Below are positions 43,159 to 52,610 of a stretch of DNA of 64,000 nucleotides, one piece after another. Where the stretch lies: assembly GCA_013823855.1 (NCBI GenBank), contig PNMW01000015.1:1-64000 (forward strand). Direction: 5' to 3'. Position numbers and translations under genes: made by a program. The notes beneath the pieces are model-generated. The model made no database searches. It saw only the letters and a list, made by a program, of their open reading frames with translations, and was not told where the DNA came from. The first letter of the stretch is position 1, and every line of letters starts with the position of its first letter. This DNA is from Lysobacteraceae bacterium. Lineage in GTDB: Bacteria > Pseudomonadota > Gammaproteobacteria > Nevskiales > Nevskiaceae.

Positions 43159-43536
43159 TCACGAGGCCCGGACCATGATCATGCCGTCGTCGCCGCAGGC
43201 CACGGCCCAGGCCTTCACCGACCAGGCCTCGTCCTCCAGGCAGCGGCCGCTGCGCAGGCACAGATGGTTCTTGTAGACCGGCGAGGCGACCACCAGCACC
43301 GGGCCGGTCTCGGTGCTCAGCTCGCCGATCAGGCCGCGACTCAGCACGTTGGCCTGGGCGCGGACATCGAAGTTGTCGATCGCGAAGATTCCGTTGTCCG
43401 GGCCGTCTTCGCTGCCATCCGGGGCGACGACCCGGAACACCGCGACCTGCGCGCCGCCGACCTTCGCGGCAACGCCGGTGTTCGGCACGATGTCGTCGCG
43501 ATGGCAGACGAAGGTCCAGTGGGCGGCGTCGGTCAT
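43159..43536 (-). CDS. nirD: Nitrite reductase (NADH) small subunit
   Basis: Rieske-like NirD sequence (FVCHRDDIVPNTGVAAKVGGAQVAVFRV...VYKNHLCLRSGRCLED); ATGA overlap with nirB. Confidence 0.9.
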   Translation of the reverse strand: MTDAAHWTFVCHRDDIVPNTGVAAKVGGAQVAVFRVVAPDGSEDGPDNGIFAIDNFDVRAQANVLSRGLIGELSTETGPVLVVASPVYKNHLCLRSGRCLEDEAWSVKAWAVACGDDGMIMVRAS

Positions 43537-46055
43537 GGCGTCACCGCCTGCTGCTTCTCCAGCGCCGATTTCGGACGGATCTGGCCGCGCTCGTCGATGA
43601 ACTGGATGTTGCCGTCGGCCTCGTCGGAGTTCACGAAGTGCTTGAAGCGCTTCAGCGTCTCCGGCGTGGTGATGGCCTTTTTCCACTCGCATTCGTAGGT
43701 TTCGACCTGGCGGGCCATGTCGGCCTCCAGTTCGGCGCAGATGCCGAGGGAATCGTCGATCACCACCTTCTTGACATAGCCCAGGCCGCCTTCGAGGTTC
43801 TCGATCCAGGTCGCGGTGCGCTGCAGGCGGTCGCCGGTGCGGATGTAGAACATCAGGAAGCGGTCGATCAGCTTGATCAGGGTCGCGTCGTCGACGTCAG
43901 CCGCCAGCAGTTCGGCGTGGCGCGGCTTCATGCCGCCGTTGCCGGCGACGTACAGGTTCCAGCCACGCTCGGTTGCGATCACGCCGACGTCCTTGCTCTG
44001 CGCTTCCGCGCATTCGCGGGTGCAGCCGGACACCGCCATCTTGATCTTGTGCGGCGAGCGCAGGCCGCGATAGCGCTCCTCGATGCGGATCGCCATGGTC
44101 ACCGAGTCCTGCACGCCGTAGCGGCACCAGGTGCTGCCGACGCAGGACTTCACGGTGCGCAGGGACTTGCCGTAGGCATGGCCGGATTCGAAGCCGGCGG
44201 CAACCAGGGCGCCCCAGATCGCCGGCAGCTGCTCGACCCGGGCACCGAACAGATCGATGCGCTGGCCACCGGTGATCTTGGTGTACAGGCCGTAGTCCTT
44301 GGCCACCTGGCCGATGACGATCAGCTTGTCCGGCGTGATCTCGCCGCCGGGAATCCTCGGCACCACCGAATAGGTGCCGTCCTTCTGGATGTTGGCGAGG
44401 AAGTAGTCGTTGGTGTCCTGCACCGAGGCGTGCTTCGGCTTCAGCACATGCTCGTTCCAGCAGCTGGCGAGGACCGAGGCGACCGCCGGCTTGCAGATAT
44501 CGCAGCCGCGACCCTTGCCGTGGGCGAGGATCGTTTCGTCGAAGGTCTTCTGGCCGCCGACCTTGACCAGATGGAACAGCTCCTGGCGCGAGTGGGCAAA
44601 GTGTTCGCAGAGATGGTTCAGCACCAGCACGCCGCTCTTTTTCAGCTCGGCATCGAGCACCTGCTTGACCAGCGGCAGGCAGCCGCCGCACGAGGTCGCC
44701 GCCTTGGTGCACTTCTTGAGCTGACCGAGGCTGGTTGCGCCGCCTTCGATCGCCGCGCAGAGATCGCCCTTCGAGACGTTGTTGCACGAGCAGATCGACG
44801 CCGTGGCCGGCAGCAGATCCACCCCCAGACCTTTCGCGCCCCCTTCGACGCTCGGCAGGATCAGCGACTCCGGCTGGGCCGGCAGCGGAATGCCGTTCAG
44901 CGCCATCTGCAGCAGGCTGCCGTAATCGTCGGCATCGCCGACCAGCACCGCGCCGAGCAGGGTCTTGGCGTCGGCCGACACCACCAGCTTCTTGTAGACG
45001 CCGGCGACGTCGTCGCTGAACAGGTAGTTGAGGCTGCCCGGTGTCGCCCCTTGCGCGTCGCCGATCGAGGCGACATCGACGCCGAGCAGCTTGAGCTTGG
45101 TGCTCATGTCGGCACCCTTGAACTCGGCGACGGCAGTGCCCTTGATCTGGGCGGCGACCATGCGCGCCATGTCGTAGCCCGGCGCGACCAGGCCGAAGAT
45201 CTTGCCCTGCCACAGCGCGCATTCGCCGATCGCCCAGATGTCCGGGTCGGAGGTCTTGCACAGGTTGTCGATCAGGATGCCGCCGCGCTCGCCGCGGATC
45301 AGGCCGCTGGTGCGCGCCAGTTCGTCGCGCGGCCGGATGCCGGCGCTGAACACGATCATGTCGGTCAAGAGCTGCGAGCCGTCGGCGAACTTCATCGCGT
45401 GACGGCCGCCGACCCCGACGCCGCCGCCATCAGCGATTTCCAGCGTGTTCTTGCCGGTGTGCACCCTCACGCCCAGGGCTTCGATCTTGCGCCTCAGCAG
45501 CCGGCCGCCCATGTCGTCGACCTGCACGGTCATCAGCCGGGGCGCGAACTCGACGACGTGGGTATCGAGCCCCATGTCCTTCAGCGCCTTGGCGCATTCC
45601 AGCCCGAGCAGGCCGCCGCCGACGACCACGCCGATCCGCGACTTCGCGCCCCATTCGCGCATCGCCTCGAGGTCTTCGATGGTCCGGTAGACCAGGCAGC
45701 CGTCGCGATCGCGGCCAGTCACCGCAGGCACGAACGGATAGGAGCCGGTCGCCAGCACCACCCGGTCGTAGGGCACGCGTTCGCCGTCGGCGAGCACGAC
45801 CTGTCTGGTCACGCGGTCGATGTCGACGGCCTTGGCATCGAGCCTGAGCCTGAGGTTCGGCTGCTCGAAGAAGCCGGGCGCGACCAGCGACAGATCGTCG
45901 GCGGTCTTGCCGCTGAAGAATTCCGACAGGTGCACGCGGTCGTAGGCAGGACGCGGTTCTTCGCAGAGCACGGTGATCGCGAGGTTCGGTGTACCGGCCA
46001 GTTCTTCCAGCAGCTTGTGGCCGACCATGCCATTGCCGATGACGACGAGTTTCAT
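43533..46055 (-). CDS. nirB: Nitrite reductase (NADH) large subunit
   Basis: N-terminal FAD domain, ICSCNNVSKGDLCAAI BFD-like domain, GSTWCRYGVQDSVTMAIRIE, KIKMAVSGCTRECAEAQSKDVGVIATERGWNLYVAGNGG sirohaem/4Fe-4S motifs. Confidence 0.96.
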   Translation of the reverse strand: MKLVVIGNGMVGHKLLEELAGTPNLAITVLCEEPRPAYDRVHLSEFFSGKTADDLSLVAPGFFEQPNLRLRLDAKAVDIDRVTRQVVLADGERVPYDRVVLATGSYPFVPAVTGRDRDGCLVYRTIEDLEAMREWGAKSRIGVVVGGGLLGLECAKALKDMGLDTHVVEFAPRLMTVQVDDMGGRLLRRKIEALGVRVHTGKNTLEIADGGGVGVGGRHAMKFADGSQLLTDMIVFSAGIRPRDELARTSGLIRGERGGILIDNLCKTSDPDIWAIGECALWQGKIFGLVAPGYDMARMVAAQIKGTAVAEFKGADMSTKLKLLGVDVASIGDAQGATPGSLNYLFSDDVAGVYKKLVVSADAKTLLGAVLVGDADDYGSLLQMALNGIPLPAQPESLILPSVEGGAKGLGVDLLPATASICSCNNVSKGDLCAAIEGGATSLGQLKKCTKAATSCGGCLPLVKQVLDAELKKSGVLVLNHLCEHFAHSRQELFHLVKVGGQKTFDETILAHGKGRGCDICKPAVASVLASCWNEHVLKPKHASVQDTNDYFLANIQKDGTYSVVPRIPGGEITPDKLIVIGQVAKDYGLYTKITGGQRIDLFGARVEQLPAIWGALVAAGFESGHAYGKSLRTVKSCVGSTWCRYGVQDSVTMAIRIEERYRGLRSPHKIKMAVSGCTRECAEAQSKDVGVIATERGWNLYVAGNGGMKPRHAELLAADVDDATLIKLIDRFLMFYIRTGDRLQRTATWIENLEGGLGYVKKVVIDDSLGICAELEADMARQVETYECEWKKAITTPETLKRFKHFVNSDEADGNIQFIDERGQIRPKSALEKQQAVTP

Positions 46056-46078
46056 GTGAAGTCCTTGTTATTGGTCAG

Positions 46079-46102
46079 GTCGCGGCCGGGGCGGGCCGCG
46101 AC
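46079..46102 (-). other. Intercistronic hairpin between narK and nirB
   Basis: GTCGCGGCC-(6 nt)-GGCCGCGAC, 9-bp perfect stem, no following U-run. Confidence 0.5.
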
Positions 46103-46121
46103 TGCGGAACGCACCGGCGGC

Positions 46122-47465
46122 TCAGGCCGCCACTGCCTGCCGGTCGGCAACGGCCTGCTCGAACAGCTGCTGCTCCTGCGACTTGTGCGCGGCACTGAAG
46201 CGCACCGCCACCGCGCAGCCGGCGGACAGCGTCACCAGGCCGCCGAGGATCAGCAGGCAACTCTGGGTATCGGGCGAGGCCTTCATCAGGAAGCCGGCGG
46301 CGACCGCACCGACATTGCCGCCCGCACCGATGATGCCGGCGACGCCGCCGAGCGCCTGACGATCGATGAACGGCACCAGCGCATAGGTCGCGCCGCAGGC
46401 CATGTGGGTGAACAGGCCGAAGCTCAGCATCGCCACCACGGCGATCGCGACGTGGTCCATCTGCGCCCACCACAGCAGGCCGAGACCTTCGCCGAGCATC
46501 AGCCCGAACAGCAGCAGGGTGCGGCCGTCGAGGCCGCGCGTCCTGGCAATGCGGTCGGAGGCGATGCCGCCGAGCGCGCGGGCGAACAGCGCCAGCAGGC
46601 CGAAGGTGCCGGCGGCGAAACCGGCAGCCTTCAGCGACAGGCCGAAGCGTTCGACGTAGTACAGCGCGGCGACGTTGTGGATGAAGATTTCCACGCCGAA
46701 GCAGGCGCCGTAGGTGACGAACAGCAGCCAGACGCGGTAGTTCAGGCAGGCGCGCTTGAAGCTGGTCAGGCCCACTTTCTTGCCGCTGTCCGGCATCAGT
46801 CCGGTGGCGCGCAGCGTGTCGTAGTTGCCGGCCGGGCAGTCCTGCGTGAACGTCCAGTAGGCCCAGGCCATCGCCAGCATCAGCACGCCGGGCACCAGCA
46901 GCGCGATGCGCCAGCCCCCGGCCTGCTCGACGCCGAACAGCGCCAGCGCGGCGACGATCAGCGGCATCAGGGTCTGCGTCGCACCACCGCCGGAGTTGCC
47001 CCAGCCGGCGGCCGCGGCGTTCGCGGTGCCGACCACGTTCGGCGCGAACATCACGCTCGTGTGGTACTGGGTGATCACGAAGCTCGCGCCGATCGCGCCG
47101 ATGGCGAGGCGGAAGAACAGGAAGCTTTCGTAGCTCTGCGCGGAGGCGACGCCGAATACCGGAATCGCCCCGAGCAGCAGCAGGCCGGTGTAGGCCTTGC
47201 GCGGGCCGTAGCGGTCGCACAGCGGGCCGATCACCAGCCGCACCAGGATGGTCACCGCGACGGCGGCGATGTTGATGTTGGCGATCTGGTCCTTGGTCAG
47301 TCCGAACTCGCCCTTGATGATCGGCATCAGCGGCGCGCAGGCGAACCAGGCGAAGAAACAGACGAAGAACGCCATCCAGGTCAGGTGGAAGGCACGCATC
47401 GCCGGCGTCGAGAAATCGCGCAGGCTGACGCGGGTGGCTTTTACGAATTGCGCGGGTACAGACAT
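46122..47465 (-). CDS. MFS nitrate/nitrite transporter, NarK/NasA family
   Basis: FACAPLMPIIKGEFGLTKDQIANINIAAVAVTILVRLVIGPLCDRYGPRKAY; GWGNSGGGATQTLMPLI nitrate-signature-like segment. Confidence 0.93.
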   Translation of the reverse strand: MSVPAQFVKATRVSLRDFSTPAMRAFHLTWMAFFVCFFAWFACAPLMPIIKGEFGLTKDQIANINIAAVAVTILVRLVIGPLCDRYGPRKAYTGLLLLGAIPVFGVASAQSYESFLFFRLAIGAIGASFVITQYHTSVMFAPNVVGTANAAAAGWGNSGGGATQTLMPLIVAALALFGVEQAGGWRIALLVPGVLMLAMAWAYWTFTQDCPAGNYDTLRATGLMPDSGKKVGLTSFKRACLNYRVWLLFVTYGACFGVEIFIHNVAALYYVERFGLSLKAAGFAAGTFGLLALFARALGGIASDRIARTRGLDGRTLLLFGLMLGEGLGLLWWAQMDHVAIAVVAMLSFGLFTHMACGATYALVPFIDRQALGGVAGIIGAGGNVGAVAAGFLMKASPDTQSCLLILGGLVTLSAGCAVAVRFSAAHKSQEQQLFEQAVADRQAVAA

Positions 47466-47559
47466 GGTCGGCTCCAATGAAGAACGTGAGGTTCGCGGAC
47501 GCCATTGGCCGCAACGAAGGTACTCACGTGATCGCCGTTAACCACGTTGCAGGCTACGA

Positions 47560-47575
47560 AGCAAAGGCCGTGCCG
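47560..47575 (-). promoter_or_regulatory. Sigma-54 promoter upstream of narK-nirBD
   Basis: Minus strand CGGCACGGCCTTTGCT matches TGGCACG-N4-TTGCW with correct GG-N10-GC spacing. Confidence 0.75.
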
Positions 47576-47640
47576 GACCCATAAATTTCGTATAAACAAA
47601 GGTTTGCAGTGAGTTCTCGATCATTTTGCGCAGCGTCGTC

Positions 47641-47655
47641 GCACCAGATCGGTGC
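47641..47655. promoter_or_regulatory. NtrC-type binding site
   Basis: GCACC-AGATC-GGTGC matches the NtrC dyad (GCACC-N5-GGTGC), about 85 bp upstream of the sigma-54 promoter; overlaps GGTGC-TTT-GCACC (47651-47663). Confidence 0.7.
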
Positions 47656-47683
47656 TTTGCACCAAGTCGGAACCGGATGATTC

Positions 47684-47724
47684 AAAAAGCTCCGCCGGCT
47701 TGCCTGGAACCAGGCCGGCGGAGA
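47684..47724 (-). terminator. Terminator downstream of the nrtD-like ATPase gene
   Basis: Minus strand CTCCGCCGG-CCTGG-tt-CCAGG-caag-CCGGCGGAG-c-TTTTT. Confidence 0.7.
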
Positions 47725-47910
47725 CGGTCACGAGCAATCGTTCGGCAGCGGCCCGCGCACGACGGCACTGCCGGCCGCCTCTCTGGCTTCGCGGCCGGAG
47801 CATGCCGCCGGCCGCCGGGGATACGCGTGCTTCAGATGCGGGATGCCGTTGCCTGAAGCGCCGTCATCCCGAGCCTTCTCCGGGGTACGCATGCTGGCGT
47901 CGGACACCCG

Positions 47911-48705
47911 TCATGCGGCGACCGGATGTCCCTGTCGCTCATGCAGGAAACGCAGGATGTCGGCCCGGAGCGCGTGGTAGCGCGGGTCGGTCGCCAGCGG
48001 CAGGCGATGGCGAGGACGTGGCAGGTCGATGTCCAGCACCTCGCCGACGGTCGCCGCCGGGCCGTTGGTCATCATCACCACGCGGTCGGACAGCAGCACC
48101 GCTTCGTCGACATCGTGGGTGATCATCACCACCGTGCTGCGACTCTTCGCCTGGATGTCCATCAGCGCGTCCTGCAGATTGGCGCGGGTCAGGGCGTCAA
48201 GGGCACCGAAGGGTTCGTCCATCAGCAGCACCTTCGGCTCCATCGCCAGCGCACGGGCGATGCCGACACGCTGCTTCATGCCGCCGGAAATCTCGTTCGG
48301 CCGCTTGTCCTTCGCATGCGTCAGGCCGACCAGCGCGAGCGCGGCGTGGGTGCGGTCGGCAAGCTGCGCCTTGCTTTCGAGGCTGCCGAACACCCGCTGC
48401 ACGGCCAGATGGACGTTGCCGTAAGCGGTGAGCCAGGGCAGCAGCGAATGGTTCTGGAATACCACCGCGCGTTCCGGGCTCGGGCCGTCGATTTCGCGAC
48501 CGGCCAGCACCGCGCCGCCGCGTGCCGGTTCGACCAACCCGGCGATCACGTTCAGCACGGTCGACTTGCCGCAGCCGGAGTGACCGATGATGGTGACGAA
48601 CTCGCCCTGCTCGACCTTGATGTCGACATCGCGCACGGCAACGAAGCTCTTGCCGCGCGCCTTGAACACCACCGAGACGTTGTCGATTTCCAGATAGGCG
48701 GTCAT
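47911..48705 (-). CDS. nrtD: Nitrate/nitrite ABC transporter ATP-binding protein
   Basis: [59 protein letters not shown]; adjacent to NtrB and NrtA homologues. Confidence 0.92.
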   Translation of the reverse strand: MTAYLEIDNVSVVFKARGKSFVAVRDVDIKVEQGEFVTIIGHSGCGKSTVLNVIAGLVEPARGGAVLAGREIDGPSPERAVVFQNHSLLPWLTAYGNVHLAVQRVFGSLESKAQLADRTHAALALVGLTHAKDKRPNEISGGMKQRVGIARALAMEPKVLLMDEPFGALDALTRANLQDALMDIQAKSRSTVVMITHDVDEAVLLSDRVVMMTNGPAATVGEVLDIDLPRPRHRLPLATDPRYHALRADILRFLHERQGHPVAA

Positions 48706-48706
48706 G

Positions 48707-48886
48707 TCAGTTGCTCCGGTAGTCAAAGCGCCGCGCGATCAGGTGCATGCCCTGTTCGATGGCGGGTCCCACCACGCCGCCGCCGACGATGGCGATCAGG
48801 AGGTGTGACCCAAGATTCAGATCGAGGTTGTTCCATGGGTTTTCCCGAATGGACAAGTCGACGGCTGGCAGTGGATGGATACTCAT
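48707..48886 (-). CDS. 59-aa ORF carrying a diverged copy of the permease C-terminus (partial gene duplication or relic)
   Basis: [59 protein letters not shown]; compare ntrB tail [40 protein letters not shown]. Confidence 0.6.
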   Translation of the reverse strand: MSIHPLPAVDLSIRENPWNNLDLNLGSHLLIAIVGGGVVGPAIEQGMHLIARRFDYRSN

Positions 48887-48895
48887 CGGAATTCT

Positions 48896-49801
48896 TCAGT
48901 TCGAACGGTAGTCAAAGCGTCTGGCGATCAGGTTCATGCCCTGTTCGATGGCGAGTCCCACCACGCCGATGACGACGATGGCGATCAGGATGTGTTCCAT
49001 ATTCAGATTGTTCCACTCGTCCCACAGCCAGAAGCCGATGCCGACGCCACCGGTCAGCATCTCGCTGGCGACGATCGACAGCCAGGCGATGCCCAGTGCC
49101 AGCTTCGCGCCCGTCAATACATAGGGAATCGACGCCGGCAGCAGGATTCGGGTGAACACCGTCCATTCGCTCAGGCGCAGCACCCGGGCCACGTTCAGAT
49201 AGTCCTGCGGCACGCTGGCCACGCCGAGTGCGGTGTTCAGCAGCATCGGCCAGATCGAGCAGATGAAGATGGTGAAGACCGCCGCCGGATTGGCGGCCTG
49301 GAACACCGCCAGCCCGATCGGCAGCCAGGCCAGTGGCGACACCGGGCGCAGCAGCGACACGATCGGCTGGAAGGCGGCATTGATCTTGGTGAAACGGCCG
49401 AGCACGAAACCGAGCGGAATGCCGATCAGCGCCGCCATGCCGAAACCCTTGGCGACACGGGCCAGCGAGGCCAGCAGGTTCCAGCCGATGCCCTGATCGT
49501 TCGGGCCGCGGCTGTAGAACGGATCGGAGAACAGCTCGATCGCCGAGGTCAATGTCGAGCCCGGGCCGGGCAGATAGTCCGAGCCCCGGGCGACCAGCGC
49601 CCAGATCAGGATCAGGGCGCTGACGCCGATCAGCGGCGGCAGCACGGCTGCAAGACTGCTGCGGGCGATCGCCGCGGCTCGTGAGGGCGCTGCCGGCAGC
49701 ATCAGTGCTGGAACGGGGCGAGGCCCGGCATCATTGGCGGGTCCTGCGTCCGGCAAGGTCTCATTCTGGTTGTCGCGCACGAGCTTCAGTCTCGATGGCA
49801 T
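48896..49801 (-). CDS. ntrB: Nitrate ABC transporter permease
   Basis: SLARVAKGFGMAALIGIPLGFVLGRF, RILLPASIPYVLTGAKLALGIAWLSIVASEMLTGGVGIGFWLWDEWN. Confidence 0.92.
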   Translation of the reverse strand: MPSRLKLVRDNQNETLPDAGPANDAGPRPVPALMLPAAPSRAAAIARSSLAAVLPPLIGVSALILIWALVARGSDYLPGPGSTLTSAIELFSDPFYSRGPNDQGIGWNLLASLARVAKGFGMAALIGIPLGFVLGRFTKINAAFQPIVSLLRPVSPLAWLPIGLAVFQAANPAAVFTIFICSIWPMLLNTALGVASVPQDYLNVARVLRLSEWTVFTRILLPASIPYVLTGAKLALGIAWLSIVASEMLTGGVGIGFWLWDEWNNLNMEHILIAIVVIGVVGLAIEQGMNLIARRFDYRSN

Positions 49802-49805
49802 GGCG

Positions 49806-51074
49806 TCAGGCTCGGATCGCAAAGCCGCTGGCATAGGCGGCCGCCTTCGACGGATCGAACACCGTGCCGTCGAACAGGGTTTCGGTCTTCATGGCGGTGG
49901 CCGGCACCGGCACGCCGAGCGCGCTGGCAACGCTGGAGTAGAGATCGATCTGATTGACCTGCCGGGCCACCACCGGATAGTCGAGATCTTCCTTGAGCAG
50001 GCCCCAGCGGCGCAGCTGGGTCAGGAACCAGACGCCATGCGAAAGGTACGGGAAGTTCACTTCGCCATCAGCGAAGAACTTCATGTAGTCGGGATCACTC
50101 CACTTCCTGCCGAGCCCGTCCTCGTAATGGCCTTGCATGCGGGCGAGGATCACCTGCGAAGGCGCATTGACATAGGCCTTGCCGCCGATGAGGTCGGAGA
50201 CTCCGGCGCGGTTGGCCATCGCGTCGATGTACTGGCTGGCCTCGATCACCGCCGCGACCATCGCCCTGGTGGTGTTCGGGTACCTGGTCGCGAATTCCTG
50301 CGTGGTGCCGAGCACTTTCTCCGGATGGTTCTTCCAGATCGCCTGCGTGGTGGTGACCGTGAAGCCGATCCGGTCGAACACCGCGCGGGCATTCCAGGGC
50401 TCGCCGACGCAGTAGCCATCCATGTTGCCGACCCGCATGTTGGCGACCATCTGCGGAGGCGGGATGACGATGTTCTTGACATCCTTGAACGGGTCGATGC
50501 CGTTGGCCGCCAGCCAGTAGTACAGCCACATCGCATGGGTGCCGGTCGGGAAGGTCTGGGCGAAGGTGTATTCGCGATCCTTCTTCATCACCGCCTTCTT
50601 CAACGAGGCGCCGTCCTTGATGCCGGCCTCGGCGAGCTTGTTCGACAGGGTGATCGCCTGGCCGTTGTGGTTCAGGCCCATCAGGATCGCCATGTTCTTC
50701 TTCTGCGAGCCGATGCCGAGATGCGCGCCGTAGACCATGCCGTAGAGCATGTGCGCGGCATCGAGCTGGCCGAGCAGCACCTTGTCGCGCACCGCCGCCC
50801 AGCTCGCTTCCTTGGACACGGTGACGTTCAGGCCGTATTTCTTGAACAGGCCCAGCTCGCTGGCCATCACCACGCTGGCGCAGTCGGTCAGCGGAATGAA
50901 GCCGATGCTGATGTCGGCCTTTTCCGGCTTGCCGAAATCGGCAGCGCCGACCGTGGCGAGATACGCGGGCGCCACGCCGCCGAGCAGGATCGCCGACAGG
51001 CCAAGATTCAGCCCGCGGCCGAGAAATTCGCGGCGAGCGCCATCGGCAGCCGGGACGGAGGTGGATGCTTTCAT
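49806..51074 (-). CDS. nrtA: Nitrate ABC transporter substrate-binding protein (CmpA/NrtA family, Tat-like signal)
   Basis: ARREFLGRGLNLGLSAILLGG signal; IGFIPLTDCASVVMASELGLFKKYGLNVTVSKEASWAAVRDKVLLGQLDAAHML. Confidence 0.94.
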   Translation of the reverse strand: MKASTSVPAADGARREFLGRGLNLGLSAILLGGVAPAYLATVGAADFGKPEKADISIGFIPLTDCASVVMASELGLFKKYGLNVTVSKEASWAAVRDKVLLGQLDAAHMLYGMVYGAHLGIGSQKKNMAILMGLNHNGQAITLSNKLAEAGIKDGASLKKAVMKKDREYTFAQTFPTGTHAMWLYYWLAANGIDPFKDVKNIVIPPPQMVANMRVGNMDGYCVGEPWNARAVFDRIGFTVTTTQAIWKNHPEKVLGTTQEFATRYPNTTRAMVAAVIEASQYIDAMANRAGVSDLIGGKAYVNAPSQVILARMQGHYEDGLGRKWSDPDYMKFFADGEVNFPYLSHGVWFLTQLRRWGLLKEDLDYPVVARQVNQIDLYSSVASALGVPVPATAMKTETLFDGTVFDPSKAAAYASGFAIRA

Positions 51075-51109
51075 CGGGAGTCTCGTGAAGGAATGGAGTC
51101 GTCGGGCGA

Positions 51110-52408
51110 TCAGAACTTGTATTCGGCGTACAACCAGCCGCGCTGCACGTTGGTAGCCTGGCCGGCGACCACCGGGAACTCATCGGCAAAATAGGCCGCG
51201 AACTTGGCGAACAGCGTGAAGTTGTCGAGCACCGGATAGCTGGCCAGCAGATCCGCCTCATTGCCGAAATGCGGACCGGCATCGGCGGCGAAATCGTGGA
51301 AGATCGCTGTCAGGCTGGCCTTGGCAACGGTCGCGCCGAACGAGGCATAGATCCGGCGCAGACCCTCGGTCGGCGTGATCAGGAACTGATCCGCCCAGCC
51401 ATCGAATGCGTGCACGGTGCCGAGCGGCGTCTGGAAGCTGGTGCTGCCATTGCCGCCCAGCACTTCGTAGCCGGCCAGGCCTTTCAGTTTCTTCCAGCCA
51501 ACCGTCGCTTCGGCTAAGGCATAGCGGTGGTCGCGATCGGTGCTGCCGCGCCAGTCCTGCTGCACTGCGTATTCCAGCGAGTAGCCCAGGGTCAGCGCAC
51601 CAGCCGGCACCTGGCCGATGGCGCGCAGGCCGAGTGTCTGGCTGTTCGACATCAGCCGGCCCACCGCGGCGCCCGGCACCGTGCCGAAATCGAGGAAGTA
51701 GCCGTAGCCGGTCAGATTAAGCTTCTTGCCGATGACACTGGTCGAGCTGTTGATCAGGTGCGCATCGATATCGACCTGATCGGTATTGCGGCCGCTGATC
51801 AGGAAATTGCGGAACGAGTTGATCCGGTCCAGATGCGCGTACTGCACCGTGGTGCGCGGAATCAGCGTGGTGGTCAGATAGGCCGCATCGAAGGTCTGTT
51901 CATCCTGGCGCCAGGCAACACCGCCGATGTAGCGCTGGTTGTCCAGATTGATGCGCTGGCGGCCGTACTTGATCTGCGTGTTCGGCAGGCCGGAATAGCG
52001 CAGCCAGACCTGATTCACTTCATGGACCTGGGCATCGGGAATCGCCGGATAGTTGCTGCGGCCATTGCTCAGCGAGTTGTAGCGATCGTCGCCGATGGTG
52101 TCGAGGCCCTCGTATTCCAGCTGGCTGTCGAGTCCATTCCAGGCGGCGGTGGTATAGCCCAGACGGACGCGGATGGTGGTGGCATGGGCGGCGTCGCGGG
52201 TGATCGGCGCCGCCAGTGGCGAATCAAGTTTCAGATACTCATAGCGCAGGCGGACATCGAGATTCGGCGTGCCGCCGGTCAGACGAAATGGAAGATCGGC
52301 CAGCGGATCGGTGGCCATGGCTTGAGTGGACCCGAGCATCATCGTCATGGTGACCGTTGGCGCCAGCGCGGCACGCACGAACCCCTGCATCCAGTTGGTT
52401 GCATTCAT
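51110..52408 (-). CDS. Alginate-export/porin-like outer membrane protein heading the nitrate transport operon
   Basis: Signal peptide; LDVRLRYEYLKLDSP..., NQVWLRYSGLPNTQIKYGRQRINLDNQRYIGGVAWRQDEQTFDAAYL; aromatic C-terminus ..WLYAEYKF. Confidence 0.8.
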   Translation of the reverse strand: MNATNWMQGFVRAALAPTVTMTMMLGSTQAMATDPLADLPFRLTGGTPNLDVRLRYEYLKLDSPLAAPITRDAAHATTIRVRLGYTTAAWNGLDSQLEYEGLDTIGDDRYNSLSNGRSNYPAIPDAQVHEVNQVWLRYSGLPNTQIKYGRQRINLDNQRYIGGVAWRQDEQTFDAAYLTTTLIPRTTVQYAHLDRINSFRNFLISGRNTDQVDIDAHLINSSTSVIGKKLNLTGYGYFLDFGTVPGAAVGRLMSNSQTLGLRAIGQVPAGALTLGYSLEYAVQQDWRGSTDRDHRYALAEATVGWKKLKGLAGYEVLGGNGSTSFQTPLGTVHAFDGWADQFLITPTEGLRRIYASFGATVAKASLTAIFHDFAADAGPHFGNEADLLASYPVLDNFTLFAKFAAYFADEFPVVAGQATNVQRGWLYAEYKF

Positions 52409-52451
52409 GGCAAAACCCTTCGGTGAAATCGCTGTTATTGGTGCGGGCAAC

Positions 52452-52503
52452 AAAAAAGCGCCCATCGCTGCCGACCAGTGGAATGGTCGACAGCAATGGG
52501 CGC
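52452..52503 (-). terminator. Leader terminator (attenuator) upstream of the porin-nrt operon
   Basis: Minus strand GCGCCCATTGCTGTCGACCA-ttccac-TGGTCGGCAGCGATGGGCGC-TTTTTT, 20-bp stem with two mismatches. Confidence 0.85.
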
Positions 52504-52561
52504 CTTTACCCGTTGTCTGTCTGCTCAGTGCTGCGAGATCCGGCCGTCTTTAGCCGCGCAG
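52494..52561 (-). promoter_or_regulatory. ANTAR (NasT/NasR)-type two-hairpin antiterminator in the leader RNA
   Basis: Minus strand hairpin 1 CGGCT-AAAGAC-GGCCG (52541-52556) and hairpin 2 CAACGGGT-AAAGGC-GCCCATTG (52494-52515); both are hexaloops with A1 and G4; hairpin 2 overlaps the 5' arm of the terminator. Confidence 0.8.
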
Positions 52562-52610
52562 GAAATGGAGTTTCCGGCGCTCGCAACACTGGGTGTCACG
52601 GTAATGTCGA

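Noticed and set aside
43638-47480. 1280-aa plus-strand ORF opposite nirB/narK
   Set aside because: Shadow ORF in very high-GC DNA (His/Arg/Ala/Gln-rich composition); minus-strand genes are unambiguous.
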